This document shows, in pieces, positions 1-10,083 of a stretch of 64,000 bases of DNA. The notes under the pieces were generated by a model, which was not told the DNA's origin, made no database searches, and worked only from the letters and a program-made list of their open reading frames with translations. This stretch comes from Pseudevernia furfuracea (taxonomy: Eukaryota; Ascomycota; Lecanoromycetes; Lecanorales; Parmeliaceae). Every line of letters starts with the position of its first letter. Position 1 is the first letter of the stretch. The DNA is taken from positions 124,001 to 188,000 of the forward strand of contig JAIUPT010000034.1 of NCBI GenBank assembly GCA_022315425.1, read 5' to 3'. A program made the translations under genes and the position numbers.

Positions 1-32
1 TTTTTTTATTTTTTTTGACAAAACGGAATAGA

Positions 33-115
33 TTCGTGTGTGAGAAAATAAAAAAGGCAGCACCGCAACACCATTGTTACCAGCGCCCATTAGGAATCGA
101 ACCTGATACGAACTG
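33..115 (-). repeat. Degenerate copy of tRNA-derived SINE-like repeat
   Basis: The block matches the two repeats at 59890-59986 and 60127-60208: it shares an attcgtgtg start, the core gcaccgcaacaccattgt, then accagcgcc and ggaatcgaacc. Read on the minus strand the last motif is GGTTCGATTCC, the RNA polymerase III B-box of tRNA genes. It is more diverged than the right-hand copies, with small insertions. Family assignment as a SINE is inference; the shared sequence is seen directly. Confidence 0.55.
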
Positions 116-149
116 AATACCTCCGCAAAACAGTGTGCAGGGGAAGGGG

Positions 150-150
<1 letters not shown>

Positions 151-183
<33 letters not shown>

Positions 184-275
184 CTTTAAATAAGACTAGT
201 GCTTAGCGAAGAAATAAATTAAAATATACATTTCATTTCATTTTCATTTTCATTTTCATTTTCATTTCATTCCGT
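151..275. repeat. Microsatellites (AATC)n and (TTTTCA)n-like
   Basis: Eight AATC units run from 151 to 182, followed at about 230-275 by repeated ttttcatttcatt units. Together with the C-runs at 305-400 they form a low-complexity 3' flank of the GMC oxidoreductase gene. No gene is seen in 1-412. Confidence 0.9.
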
Positions 276-412
276 ATTATTTTTATTTCGCCAAAACCGA
301 TCCAACCCCCCCTCCCCCCCCCCTCTCCCCTTACCCTTTCACGAGGTGAAGTGAAGTGCTCAAGCCCTCCCTCCCTCCTCCCTCCCCCCCCCCCCTCCCC
401 AAAAACAACCGC

Positions 413-2086
413 TCAACTCAACCGCTCAATCAGCTCCGCCGCCCTCTCCGCCGCCACCATGATCCCAAACTGCGGATTGACCGTGAAGGGCGCCACAATG
501 GACGCGTCCACCACGTTCAGATTGCTCATGCCGACGACCGTCGTGTTGACATCGACACAGGCGCCCAAGCGACACGAGCTGGACCAATGGTTGACCTCGC
601 CCTCCGTGTACGCCGACGGCGTGGTGATGTAGGTCAGGATCTGCGCCTGGGTCGCCGCGGCGGGGATGTTCAGGGGGGTGAGCGCCGCGGACGATTTGGG
701 CAGCGCGGCGAAGATGTTGTGGATGAAGGTGGCGATGTCCTGGGCGTCCTGCGGGTTGCTGAAGTAGACGCCCTGGGGGCCCGGGACGAAGTTGGCGTCC
801 AGGACGACCTTGCCCGCGGATTTGAGGCCCGAGGTGCCGTAGATGTTGAGGGTGACGGTGTTGTTGTTCGTGTAGCCGTCGAACCCGGCGGTGCCGATGG
901 TGCCTTGCATGCCGGCTTTGGTGCCGTCGGCGCGGGTGATGTAATCCCAGAAGACGCTGACTTCGGAGGCGAAGGAGTAAGGCCCGGAGCGGGATTTTAG
1001 GTAGAGGGATTCGTCGGCGGGGATGGGGGAGTTGTAGCTGTAGGTGTAGGATTGGACGCTGGGGCTGGAGAGTTCGATGAAGGTGTTTGGGTTGTCGAAG
1101 AGGCCGGCGCCGACGGCGGTGTTGTTGATCCAGGACGAAGCGGGGAGGGAGCCGAGCTTGTTGGCTTGTTGGAGGCGGGTTAAGACGGCGGGGTCGCCGA
1201 TGCCGGATTTCATCAGAAGTTCTGGAGATTTCAAGGCGCCGTTGCTGATGATGACTCTGCCTTTAGCGGCTAGAGAGACGGTAGATAGAACACCGCTCGA
1301 GTTGGCGAGGACGCCTGTAGCTACGTTGCCAGTGCGGAGGACGCGGTTGACCCAGACCCCACTTTGTAGGTGGAAGTTTGAGCGGGTCAAGGCCGTTTGA
1401 AGGTAGCTGATGGCGGGGCCGCCACGTTGGCCATTTTTGTAGTCGTAGATGGGATGGCCAAAGACTTTGGTCTTGTTTGCGGAATCTGCATTGATGGCGA
1501 CTTCGGAATAGCCCGCACCGGTGACGAGCCAATTCTTGGCCGCCGTGTATCCAGATTGCTCGTAGAGTACGTCATTATCAGAAGTAATGTCGCTGGATGG
1601 CTGCGTCGCATACAGGCGGTTGATCGAAGGCAGGACATCAGCATACTTCCAGCCCGCGGGGAAATAGGTATCAAAGTCCGACTGCGGAGGCTCAAAGAAC
1701 AATCCAGCATTGATGGCGCTCGAACCGCCGATGGAGCAACCTATGAAAGCGTTGACCTCGTTTGGGCCACAGGTCAGATTGGTAGGGCCGGAGAAGATGG
1801 TGTCGTAGAGTCCCGGTACGTCGACACGGCTCAAATTCGTGCCGGCCAACCATTGTGGTCTCTCGGTGCCTCCGGTGATGCCGTACGATGGCCCACCGCC
1901 TTCCAGGAGAAGGACCTTTTTGGTTCCGCTCTCACTCAGCCGACTGGCGACTATGATTCCCGCTGGGCCGGAACCAACCACTATTACATCCCATAGAGTC
2001 GTAGCCCATGATTGAGGTTGAACAGGAGAGGTGAAGACCAAGCCGAAGGCTTGGAGGAGAATGAGAGAGCACAATAAGGCTGCCAT
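413..2086 (-). CDS. Secreted GMC oxidoreductase (cellobiose dehydrogenase flavodomain-like)
   Basis: Single exon, 557 aa, ATG at 2086. A hydrophobic signal peptide (about residues 1-19) precedes a Rossmann beta-alpha-beta motif VVGSGPAG (about 37-44) that binds FAD. The C-terminal GMC signature is present: an NHW motif supplies the catalytic His near residue 500, and VNPQFG near the end supplies the second active-site Asn. The closing stretch VVGMSNLNVVDAS is typical of the family. In GMC enzymes these residues oxidise an alcohol or sugar and reduce O2, a quinone or a cytochrome. The resemblance to the flavin domain of cellobiose dehydrogenase (CAZy AA3_1) is by motif only; there is no cytochrome domain or cellulose-binding module, and the length matches a stand-alone flavodomain. 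Substrate is unknown. Many N-glycosylation sequons support secretion. Confidence 0.88.
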   Translation of the reverse strand: MAALLCSLILLQAFGLVFTSPVQPQSWATTLWDVIVVGSGPAGIIVASRLSESGTKKVLLLEGGGPSYGITGGTERPQWLAGTNLSRVDVPGLYDTIFSGPTNLTCGPNEVNAFIGCSIGGSSAINAGLFFEPPQSDFDTYFPAGWKYADVLPSINRLYATQPSSDITSDNDVLYEQSGYTAAKNWLVTGAGYSEVAINADSANKTKVFGHPIYDYKNGQRGGPAISYLQTALTRSNFHLQSGVWVNRVLRTGNVATGVLANSSGVLSTVSLAAKGRVIISNGALKSPELLMKSGIGDPAVLTRLQQANKLGSLPASSWINNTAVGAGLFDNPNTFIELSSPSVQSYTYSYNSPIPADESLYLKSRSGPYSFASEVSVFWDYITRADGTKAGMQGTIGTAGFDGYTNNNTVTLNIYGTSGLKSAGKVVLDANFVPGPQGVYFSNPQDAQDIATFIHNIFAALPKSSAALTPLNIPAAATQAQILTYITTPSAYTEGEVNHWSSSCRLGACVDVNTTVVGMSNLNVVDASIVAPFTVNPQFGIMVAAERAAELIERLS

Positions 2087-3336
2087 GGCAAAAGTCTGAA
2101 ATATTGGGGTTTGAAATGAAATTGAGATGGATTGCGAACAAAAGGATGATCTGGAAAGAGAAAAAAGGGATTAATATATAAACGGTACTGGTGGTAAATG
2201 ATCAGAAATGTCTAAAAATAGACGGCAGCAAGGTCGGGATCGATTCAGCTCATGCAGTCAGCTTCGAATATCACAAGCTCATGGCTGCTTTGAGGTCACA
2301 CACGGGTATACGCGAAGCCAGTCTATATGAGGAAGGCGAGGTGGGGGTTCGGTCATCTTAGCAGTATTAAGGTGCATTAATAGATAGAAACAGGTAATAT
2401 GTCTCCTATTCTAAAAAAAAAGGAGAGGAATAGATGAATTGATCTCAGTGGTTTAATTCTAGATTACTGCAAAAATGCAAGATATGGGGTGGCTGGATTA
2501 GAAAGCAAGTCGCATGAAATTCTGTCCGAGTCTGGAATTTGCCTGCTGCAATCTGCACGTCGTCCCGAGGCTTGTCCCCCGGACCTGTCCGGCTCCGGCT
2601 ACCGTTTCGAGTTAGACTACGCCAAGAATACCCATACCCAGAGTTAGAGTACGACAACGACAATGATGACTATGACCATCACGGTAAGAATAATGATATT
2701 AATAAAGTAGGCTTCGTATTAACCTCAAACATTTTCCTTTTTTCTTACGCCACTTTTACGACTTACCGGTGTTACTGTGCCCCTATCCCAGCCATCCCAG
2801 CCACCTCGTATGACTAGCCATCTGATTAAATTTGGACATCGAGGTTGGAGAATCTCTGTCCTACACAATCTACCCACACGTCCAGGGCAATTCCTCCCAA
2901 AGCCAAATGACATGTTACTCATAATATACGATTCCATCATGTGCCAAAGAGCACGCTAACGAGACATACGTTCGACTATGCTGACAAGCCAGGTCCCGCA
3001 TCACCTGATGGCGCCGACACGGTCTTCAAATCGCCAGCATCATAGATGTCCTCATTGCTAGTTATCAAAACGACGTAATTGCGCTGGTTTGTTTGTATTT
3101 CCGTCACCGTCACACCCCACCCGACAGCAGCTGCGAGGCACGTACTCCTGAAGAAAACAAACACCCGCTCGTACCACCACCAGTCAAAAAAAATTGCATC
3201 AATGCGTCCCCATCCACTGCCCCAGTCGCAGAAGCCCAACCTGGCCCCCAGTCCAGGGGTAGAAAACCTCCGCACGCAAAAAAACCGCCGTCGAGCTTCT
3301 CACCACCCGACGCAGCTGGGAGCAAGCGGCGGTCCT
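2087..3336. other. Intergenic region with no supported gene
   Basis: This holds the promoter of the GMC gene (2087 to about 2400) and the 3' flank of the next minus-strand gene. Short open frames here are not supported by splice sites, codon pattern or recognisable motifs. Confidence 0.5.
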
Positions 3337-4276
3337 TTAGCTCGTGGAAGAATGGGACCGAGGAGGTTGACGGGAAGATTTCGGCACGGTATGGTTCGCG
3401 GTGAGCTTCTCGCCGATGCCGTTCCCGGGGTCCTGTTCCGCAACCACGGTCCTCCCCTTGCTGAGGTCGTCTTGCACCTGCAGGTCGTAGACCGAACCGG
3501 ACGCGTACAGTAGGAGGGCCAGGCGGCCATGATCGCCTATACCGCCCGGCCAACGAACACACACACACGTCAGCAGTCAGTCAGTCAGTGGTATGTAAGA
3601 GCGCGCAGCTAAGCTGGAGAGAGGAGGAGCGGAAAGTTAAAAGTTGAAGTAAAGGAGCGACGTGCGAAAGAAAGGAGTAACGACGGACCGGCGATGACGT
3701 GCCCGCCCGACGGGGTATGCGTCCCCCCCTCGGTTTCCCGGGAATCGACACATTTGTTCAAGACCAGCTCCCCGCTCGCGACAACATCGGCCCAAGTGGT
3801 GGTGTCGAACGTGGTCGTGCCATCGAGGAGCTGGATGGCCAGGAGGGCGATGTTGCACACCCCTAAAGAGAGGCACACAAGGATGAGGCCACAGGATGTA
3901 CGGATCCATCGTTTCAGCGAACTCCTCTAACCCCCTAACCTCGGATTTCTTTTTCTCAGGCTTGAAAGGATAAGAAAAAAATTTACGCACCGTTGGAACT
4001 CAAAAAGGGCAGCCGCTGCCTCGTGCGCCATTGCGTCGTTAGTATATGCGGCGGTCGGTGGCGGAAGGGGAGGGAGAAGAGACGACTGTTTGCGCTGGAG
4101 GGGATGCCGTTGGGGCCGTGGAGGAGTTGCCGGCAGGATTGTTGGAGGGGGTGGCCGTAGAGCTCGCTGCACGTGGCGGAGGCGGAGGCGGAGGATGGTG
4201 GTGGGAGGGAGAAGAGGATGGAGAGGAGGATGAAGGTGAGGATGGGGGGGAGGGGGAAGAGGGGGTAGGGTACCAT
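3337..4276 (-). CDS. Small secreted protein of unknown function, three exons
   Basis: Exons 3991-4276, 3689-3862 and 3337-3536 join in phase to 219 aa. ATG at 4276 gives a Pro/Ser-rich hydrophobic signal sequence (about residues 1-33) followed by a mature start TCSELYGHPLQQSC. Intron 1 uses GTGCGT...TTTAG and intron 2 uses GTCCGT...TATAG; the second donor is weak. The spliced reading rejoins coherent sequence at each junction: SSN-GVCNIALLAIQLLDG, then the segment TTWADVVASGELVLNKCV, then HVIAG-DHGRLALLLYASGS. Paired Cys residues and the conserved-looking TTWADVV and LALLLYAS blocks suggest a folded extracellular domain. I do not recognise a named family. The exact C-terminus is the least certain part because the last 20 residues are low complexity. 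Confidence 0.6.
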
Positions 4277-5144
4277 GTTGGGGCTTGGGGAGGGAATGGG
4301 GACAGCGGAAACTGCTTTTGGGAGAAGGAAAGCAAAACTGGAAGGAATGTTTCTTTGAAGAGGTATGTATGATACTGATACTCGTGGGGGGTTCAGATCG
4401 GATCGCACTAAAGCGCGAGTTTTTGTAGCTTATCATGGAAGATGATGACGGACTTTGGAAGGGGCTTCTTGATTCTCAAACCTGTCTCCGAGATTGCGAT
4501 TCGGTAAGGTGCAAGGTTTCCGTTGTCAATACTTACTCGTTGTCTAAAGAACTTGACGTTCCAATTGGGTTGGAGGCTCAGGTTTGAGATTTGTGTTCCC
4601 GACAAGTGTCCTCTGGCGCCGCCAATGGCGAATGTCCGCCTCTCCTCTCGCGCAGACCCGCCAAGAATGTCCAGTCAAAATTTCGCGATAAGAAAGGGGG
4701 GGGAAAAAATTCCCATAAAGTTGCGGATAATAAGCCCGTCGCATCCCCAATCATATGCTCCCGTTATTTACACGTGCAATCGCGAGGTTCCAGCCTTGGG
4801 TCCCTGCTCGCCACTTTATTTACATATATGTACCCAGCTCGAGAGAAATCCTCTAGACGGAGTTCCTGCACTGTTTCGGCGAATTAGGAGCGTGATGTGG
4901 CAGATGCTTCAAATAATTCGCCCCTTGATGTGCGCGACCTGGTCGGCGAATGGCTCCACAAATCGTGGGTCAAGTGGAAGAACGGTTCGAGGAACCGGTA
5001 TATCACTTCGACCTTGAAACCACGAGTAGCGAATCCGTTGATGCTGACGCGGATGGCCTCACGTATCAAGACGAAAGATTAGGATCGGCAACAGCGTTCG
5101 CCGCAACCGATATGGATTCTGTCGGCTTGTCAGCACCTTGACGC
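4277..5144. other. Intergenic region
   Basis: Promoter side of the secreted protein above and 3' flank of the gene at 5145-6401. Open frames on the plus strand here lack start context, introns or motifs. Nothing further seen. Confidence 0.45.
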
Positions 5145-6401
5145 CTATCCAGGAGATACGGGCTCCTTACGGCTGCCCACACTCGAAGTGGATCCGGGAG
5201 TCGGCATGAGACACCGCCAAGCGCTCGCATTTGCGTAGCTCAAACAGCCCCAACCGACCATTGAGCCATCCACCATAATCTCCAATCTTGATTCCACCAT
5301 GGGTCGACTGTTCAAATTGTCTTGTGTAATCTTCAGAGCCATGGCGGCTTGGCCGAGAGTGAAGTTGGTCCCCAAAAGGTTGGATGGAAGGAGGGATATT
5401 CCCAGGTTTGAACCCCACGAGTCCACGTAGCGAAGAATACGTTTGCCATGGCTGTTGGGAGGGAGCAGGCCATCGCCTTGGTTGGCAGTGATGAGATCCG
5501 TTATATCCGCAAGCATGCGAGTGGCGACGTCCGCAAAGCTCAGACCGTAGACGGGCAGGGGTTTCTTGAGGTGATCGTAGGACACAACCACGGCCTCGAG
5601 TTCATTAAAGGTCGTCAGCTGTATGGGAGCGATGGAGGAATGAAGCTGTCTTGGAGCTTCGCTTGTGAAGTTGACAATGGAGGTGTTAGCGTACTCCAAA
5701 TCTCCTGTCTGCACCATTTCAATCTGAGATCCACAGTCGAACGCCAGACATCCACTCGCGACTGGAGGACTTGTTGGACTTATGTCACTGAAGACCTCGA
5801 AGGCCAACTCTAGGAAGTAAAGGTAATGAGTCAACTCTTGCATACCCCTCAGAACATCTGTTACGGTATTGACAGGCAGATGATCGGATGCAGTCATCAT
5901 GAATTGGAGGTTTGAAGGTGGACAAGAGGTCGCAAAAGTTGAGTTCCCCTGGCTAGAACGCGGAAAGTATCCGTTTCCACTGGCTGAAGCAGTCGAACTG
6001 GCAATGTCCGCCAGGCCCAGAACAGTCAGGTTGTAGATGCTCAACGGATCGACAATTTGAGCCTTATTGTCTTTCAGAGTAAGCCGGAGGGTAATGTTGG
6101 ATTCAGTTGGTGTATACTGGATTGGTAAATCGGTGGTTAATAAATACCAGCTTTTGACAACAGGACTATGCAAATAGTAAGCATGACGTTCGAAAGATAT
6201 AGAGTACGCCAGTACTCACACGGCTCCATTTCCTGTGTATGGCTCCAAGGTAACGGCCTGTTGGGCACGCGCTGTGAGTTGGGGAGAGTTCAGCGAGGAT
6301 GGAGGCTGCCTATATAGCACGAGAGCTTGTGTTGAGTGTAATGCGAGCCAGATAATTAGAGCAATGAAGTGCAACCGCGCCCAACTTCCCCCAAAGGCCA
6401 T
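5145..6401 (-). CDS. Secreted or membrane-anchored hypothetical protein
   Basis: Two exons, 6220-6401 and 5145-6165, separated by a 54-nt intron (GTGAGT...CATAG), join in phase to 400 aa. The N-terminus has a hydrophobic segment LHFIALIIWLALHSTQALV fitting a signal peptide. The mature part carries several N-glycosylation sequons and blocks that look conserved (VVKSWYLLTTDLPIQYTP, LRGMQELTHYLYFLELAFEV, LGQAAMALKITQDN). No transmembrane bundle or catalytic motif is visible. Function unknown. The splice join reads ...TGNGAV-PVVKSWYLL and removes a stop that otherwise follows exon 1. Confidence 0.72.
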
Positions 6402-6973
6402 GTTGAGCTGAGAAACAAGTCGACAACAAAATTCTCGACAACATTTTCAACAAGAAGTGGCAGAAGACGCAGAAATCATCAATAAATTGCTTGATTGCTT
6501 CATGATTATCCGAAACCGGGTAGCTGCATCCGCAGACCGCGCGTATCAAGAGACGTTTTTGCTCCACCGTCACCACTGTCACAGTGGCATTAGTGGAAGC
6601 GCGTGAAACTTTTCATGCGCGAAATAAAGTACCACCTCCTGAATCCACTCTCTGTATCTCGTCATAAGCGACTTCATTGGATGTGGAGAGCGGCTAAATT
6701 TGCAATTTCGGCGTATTAAGCGGGTTTCACGTATGTCGAAGACCTCGGTTCCCTCGAATAATGTTTATAAGCCCTAGAGAATTCTGATGGTAGCTTTGGA
6801 CAATTCTAATATACTTTCCCACGGCTGGAGAAGCACAAGACCAATGGAATCGTGGTAACATCGCCATCTAATAAAAGTTCCCTGCCAACATCCGTTTCTA
6901 CTTTCTGTAGTACGCCACTTGGCGATATTGCGATGCAGACCTTTTCCTTGATGCGAGTATCGACCGATTACGC
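6402..6973. other. Intergenic region
   Basis: Promoter of the secreted gene at 5145-6401 and 3' flank of the CorA-like relic. No gene seen. Confidence 0.45.
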
Positions 6974-7920
6974 TCATCCTACGAGTGCCTCCGGTTGGCC
7001 CAGAGCCAACCATAACAACCGATGCTTGAAGCCGTAGAAAAAGAGTGAAGATGGCAATGAAAAGTGTGATGCTCCCACAAACGGCCCAAGAGTACCCTTG
7101 CGTCTTTCTCGACATAATGACACCTCGAATGTTTCATGCCAAAGTAAGAAGTGAAAAAGGAGAGGGGGAGGAAAATTGTGGTTACGACTGTGAAAACAAG
7201 GATTGCTTTGTTGTTGTTAGACTCGGCGATGGTGGCAAAATCGTTCTGTTCGATGGCACGGAGCTGAAAAAGCCGAGACTGTTTCGCAAAACACGGTTAA
7301 TCGATTTGATTGAGACCAGACGGTCCATTGATAGATGATGCCTTAACGTCGTTCACCAGGCCCAAGCCTACTGCTACGTGTCTGTGCCAAATCAGTTGAC
7401 CTTCCGTGGGAAATATGGTGGAAATGGTTTACATCCAAAGCGCACCGTCACCCCACTTGGCTTCGTTTGCCACCCCAAGAAGCATAGAAAGGCTCGAGGT
7501 TAGGCCAGAAGCCGATAATATCCATTTTATGACACAGGGCTCACAAGCTGCCAGCTTTCCAACAATATCGGTGTCACGGCGCTCACAAAGCCCAATCACC
7601 GAAATCACACATGGACACATTCAACGAAGGACGAGTGGGAGAAAAATACCGTGCCAAAGGATTGCAGTTCTTTGTTGGGCGAACAGGGTGGCTGCTGGGG
7701 ATATGATTTGCTCACAAGAAACAGTCGGAAAGAGCCTTGGCAGCTGTTCTCCCAGTCACGCCATGGCCGTAGCCCGCTCAAGCACTTCGCGATGTTCTTG
7801 CAGGTCGTCTGTGGCAGCCTTGATGCGGAGAAGGCTGAGATCGTCGAGTCTCCCCCTTCTTGATAGAGGGTCTGTTTCAATTTTTCCAGATGCATTCATT
7901 CCCTCCATTTCATTTTCCAT
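6974..7920 (-). pseudogene. Decayed CorA-like magnesium/divalent cation transporter gene
   Basis: On the minus strand three pieces of one CorA-like protein lie in order but in three different frames. The first, at about 7130-7270, reads LRAIEQNDFATIAE, then KAILVFTVVTTIFLPLSFF, then TSYFGM, matching the last cytosolic helix and TM1 of CorA proteins. The second, starting about 7125, reads TQGYSWAVCGSITLFIAIF, the TM2 segment. The third, from about 7040, reads FYGFKHRLLWLALGQPEALV and ends at the stop 6974-6976. One extra nucleotide is needed between each pair, and the gaps are too small for introns. The GMN selectivity motif reads GMK. Upstream to the ATG at 7920 the frame has a plausible helical start (RLDDLSLLRIKAATDDLQ) but is cut by TGA codons near 7758 and 7621. 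Assignment of the 3' part is firm by motif; the 5' extent is inference. Confidence 0.6.
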
Positions 7921-8764
7921 CGGGATAGAGTATGGCGCGGTTGGTCTCTACATATACAATGCTTCCACTTGATGGAACCGAAACGGGTCTAAATCAAATG
8001 ACGCCTTTATCATTAATATTGGAGCCCTTGGAAACGGTCGAGCTCGCCAAAAAAAAAACTGTCGAGGAGCAAACTCAAACACCAGGGCGTGGATGTAACT
8101 TCTGACAACAGCCAGATGCGCGGATAAATAAGTGAGGGTGGTGGTGGTTGATGGGTCATAAGTATTGTCGCGGGATGATGATCCGCCTCGCCAAGATGAG
8201 GCTGAGCACCGATGCCATATCGAGGATAGGCATACTCTACTTCAGCCTGCTCAAGGCTCATTGACAACTGCCTAGGTTTATGCGCCATTCTTCGAGTCCG
8301 AGACCAATAGGGGGTTACTGTAGATGGGTAGGTATGATGATCCTGAGTTGTGTTGATAAATTACTGTACTGGAATGTGCGATTGTAATTGTTATGATTAT
8401 CATTACTATTTTATCCCTAGGATTCCAATTAATAAGGAAGGCGTCGCCTCTCATGCTTCTCGATAATTACCTATCTAATCTACCTACGGCGATTCAAGTG
8501 CCAGCCTTCCAGTCGTTATGCATGCACTGGGATGGCTTGTATCATCTCTACATCTACTCATTATAATATATTTTCAGAAAAAGAACATATACAGGCACCG
8601 ATTTCGGCAAAAGATGAGCACAACACACGGTCAAGAAGCATATGACCCCATTGCCATTCACATTAGCCTCGCCCACATGACCCACAGCGTGCCTATCTCA
8701 ATACCATGCTTACCGACGCTTGACTTCAAACTCCCATTCACGCGTATTCCATCGCTTCTCATAT
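7921..8764. other. Intergenic region
   Basis: A 91-codon minus-strand frame (8013-8288, ATG at 8288) is present but has no recognisable motif or convincing splice link to neighbours, so it is not called as a gene. Otherwise AT-rich spacer. Confidence 0.4.
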
Positions 8765-10083
8765 TCAAACAGCGTCCTTGATCTTCTGCTTCTCGCTCGC
8801 CCCCTTAATGATATGCGACAAATCGCCCACCGGGATACTGAACGGGAAGTCCAAAGACGCGAGCATGATAGCGAAGAAGATCCACCAGCCGGCCATGGAC
8901 GTGACGAATGTGAAGGCGCCACCGGCCTAAGGAAAATGCAGTCGTCAGCCGACAGCACTGGGCACGGTGTGTATGTGTATAGGTAGGGAGGTGAAACTTA
9001 CAACGACGAGTTTCCCAGCTCTCTTGGCTGCCATTGTGTTGGTAGGATTTTCGTACGCAAGGGCCAGGTTCCAGTATGCACCGGCCAAGCAGCCAAAGGC
9101 GCAGACGAGGGAGAAGAAAATCATGAAGAAGGTGATGTTGGTGCGAAGGGAGCAGATGAGGAAGATGAGGCAGACGAGTCCTGCGTACGTTCACGTTAGC
9201 TCCTCGCATTCTGCGTGCGGAAGAGGAGTGGGATCGAAGGTACCCATAAAGACGAGAAAGAACGCAAAGCTCGCATTGAACCCCGGTGTCTGTAATCCAA
9301 GCGGATTTCCTGGATTTCCATCCTGTCCAGCCATTTGTGCGGGTGTGGTAACGTAGGCGCCGTACGCGTTGAAGGAAGGGACGAGGGTACCGGCGAAGGT
9401 GAGCCAGAAGGCGCCTGGAAGGGAGAAGATGGTACAGATTAGCCATGATGCTCTTCAGGGTGGAGTGGTGGGATGTAAGGTGACAGCTTACCGAAAGTGC
9501 CGAAGACAACAAAGGGGAAAGTGTTGCCAACGATCCACTCTCCAATAGATCCGAGGATCATTAGGATGCCGCCGAAGAAGAAGTATGCAGCTGGACAGGA
9601 GACGAAGTCAGATTGGGTCTAGCTCTATATGTGGGCTGGGAAGGTAAGACGTACCAGTATCAGAAGCCCCGTTTCCACCAGCACCTCTCCAGCCCATGAG
9701 GTCACATGATAAGGGAGTCAGACTGAGGAGGAAGCCGATCAGAGCACTACATATTCGTCAGCGTCGTGTCATGCCCATGGCGACGTCACGATGGACATGG
9801 AGGCTCACATTGGTGTAGGATTACCAAACGTCTTTCGCAAATCACCCTTGACACGGTTTTCAGGCGAGAGGTAGAGCTTCTCAAAGAGCTCGGGCGAGAT
9901 GGAGACGCTTCCGGCGGTCCGGATACGATTGAGAGCTGCCCCGTGTGACTCCTCAGAACCCATTGTGAAGTTGTTGTTGTTCATATTGCCCTGGCCGTAG
10001 CCGTTGGAGAAGTCTTTTTCGAGCGGTGAGTCGTGATGGTCGGCGGTGTTTTGAAGAGGACGGTCGTCGTTCATTGTCGACAT
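8765..10083 (-). CDS. GPR1/FUN34/YaaH family acetate transporter
   Basis: Six exons (9809-10083, 9655-9746, 9492-9590, 9244-9414, 9002-9180, 8765-8926) join in phase to 325 aa. ATG at 10083 was chosen; the codon farther upstream is not ATG. An N-terminal cytosolic tail of about 85 residues ends in FGNPTPIAL, the family's NPxP-type signature at the start of TM1. Six hydrophobic helices follow, including FFFGGILMILGSIGEWIVGN and FGTFGAFWLTFAGTLVPSFN, both hallmark blocks of Ato/AcpA proteins, and AYWNLALAYENP. The C-terminus is a charged cytosolic tail. Known members take up acetate, or in some cases export ammonium, at the plasma membrane. All introns are 50-90 nt with canonical ends. The N-terminal tail is Ser/Asn-rich, a possible site of regulation. 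Confidence 0.93.

Noticed and set aside
356..1000. Plus-strand Gly/Arg/Asp-rich open frame over the GMC gene
   Set aside because: It is antisense to a clear GMC oxidoreductase and shows only the mirrored codon bias of that gene.
4046..4372. Plus-strand Glu/Gly-rich frame
   Set aside because: Antisense of the Pro/Ser-rich first exon of the spliced secreted protein; composition is a mirror effect.
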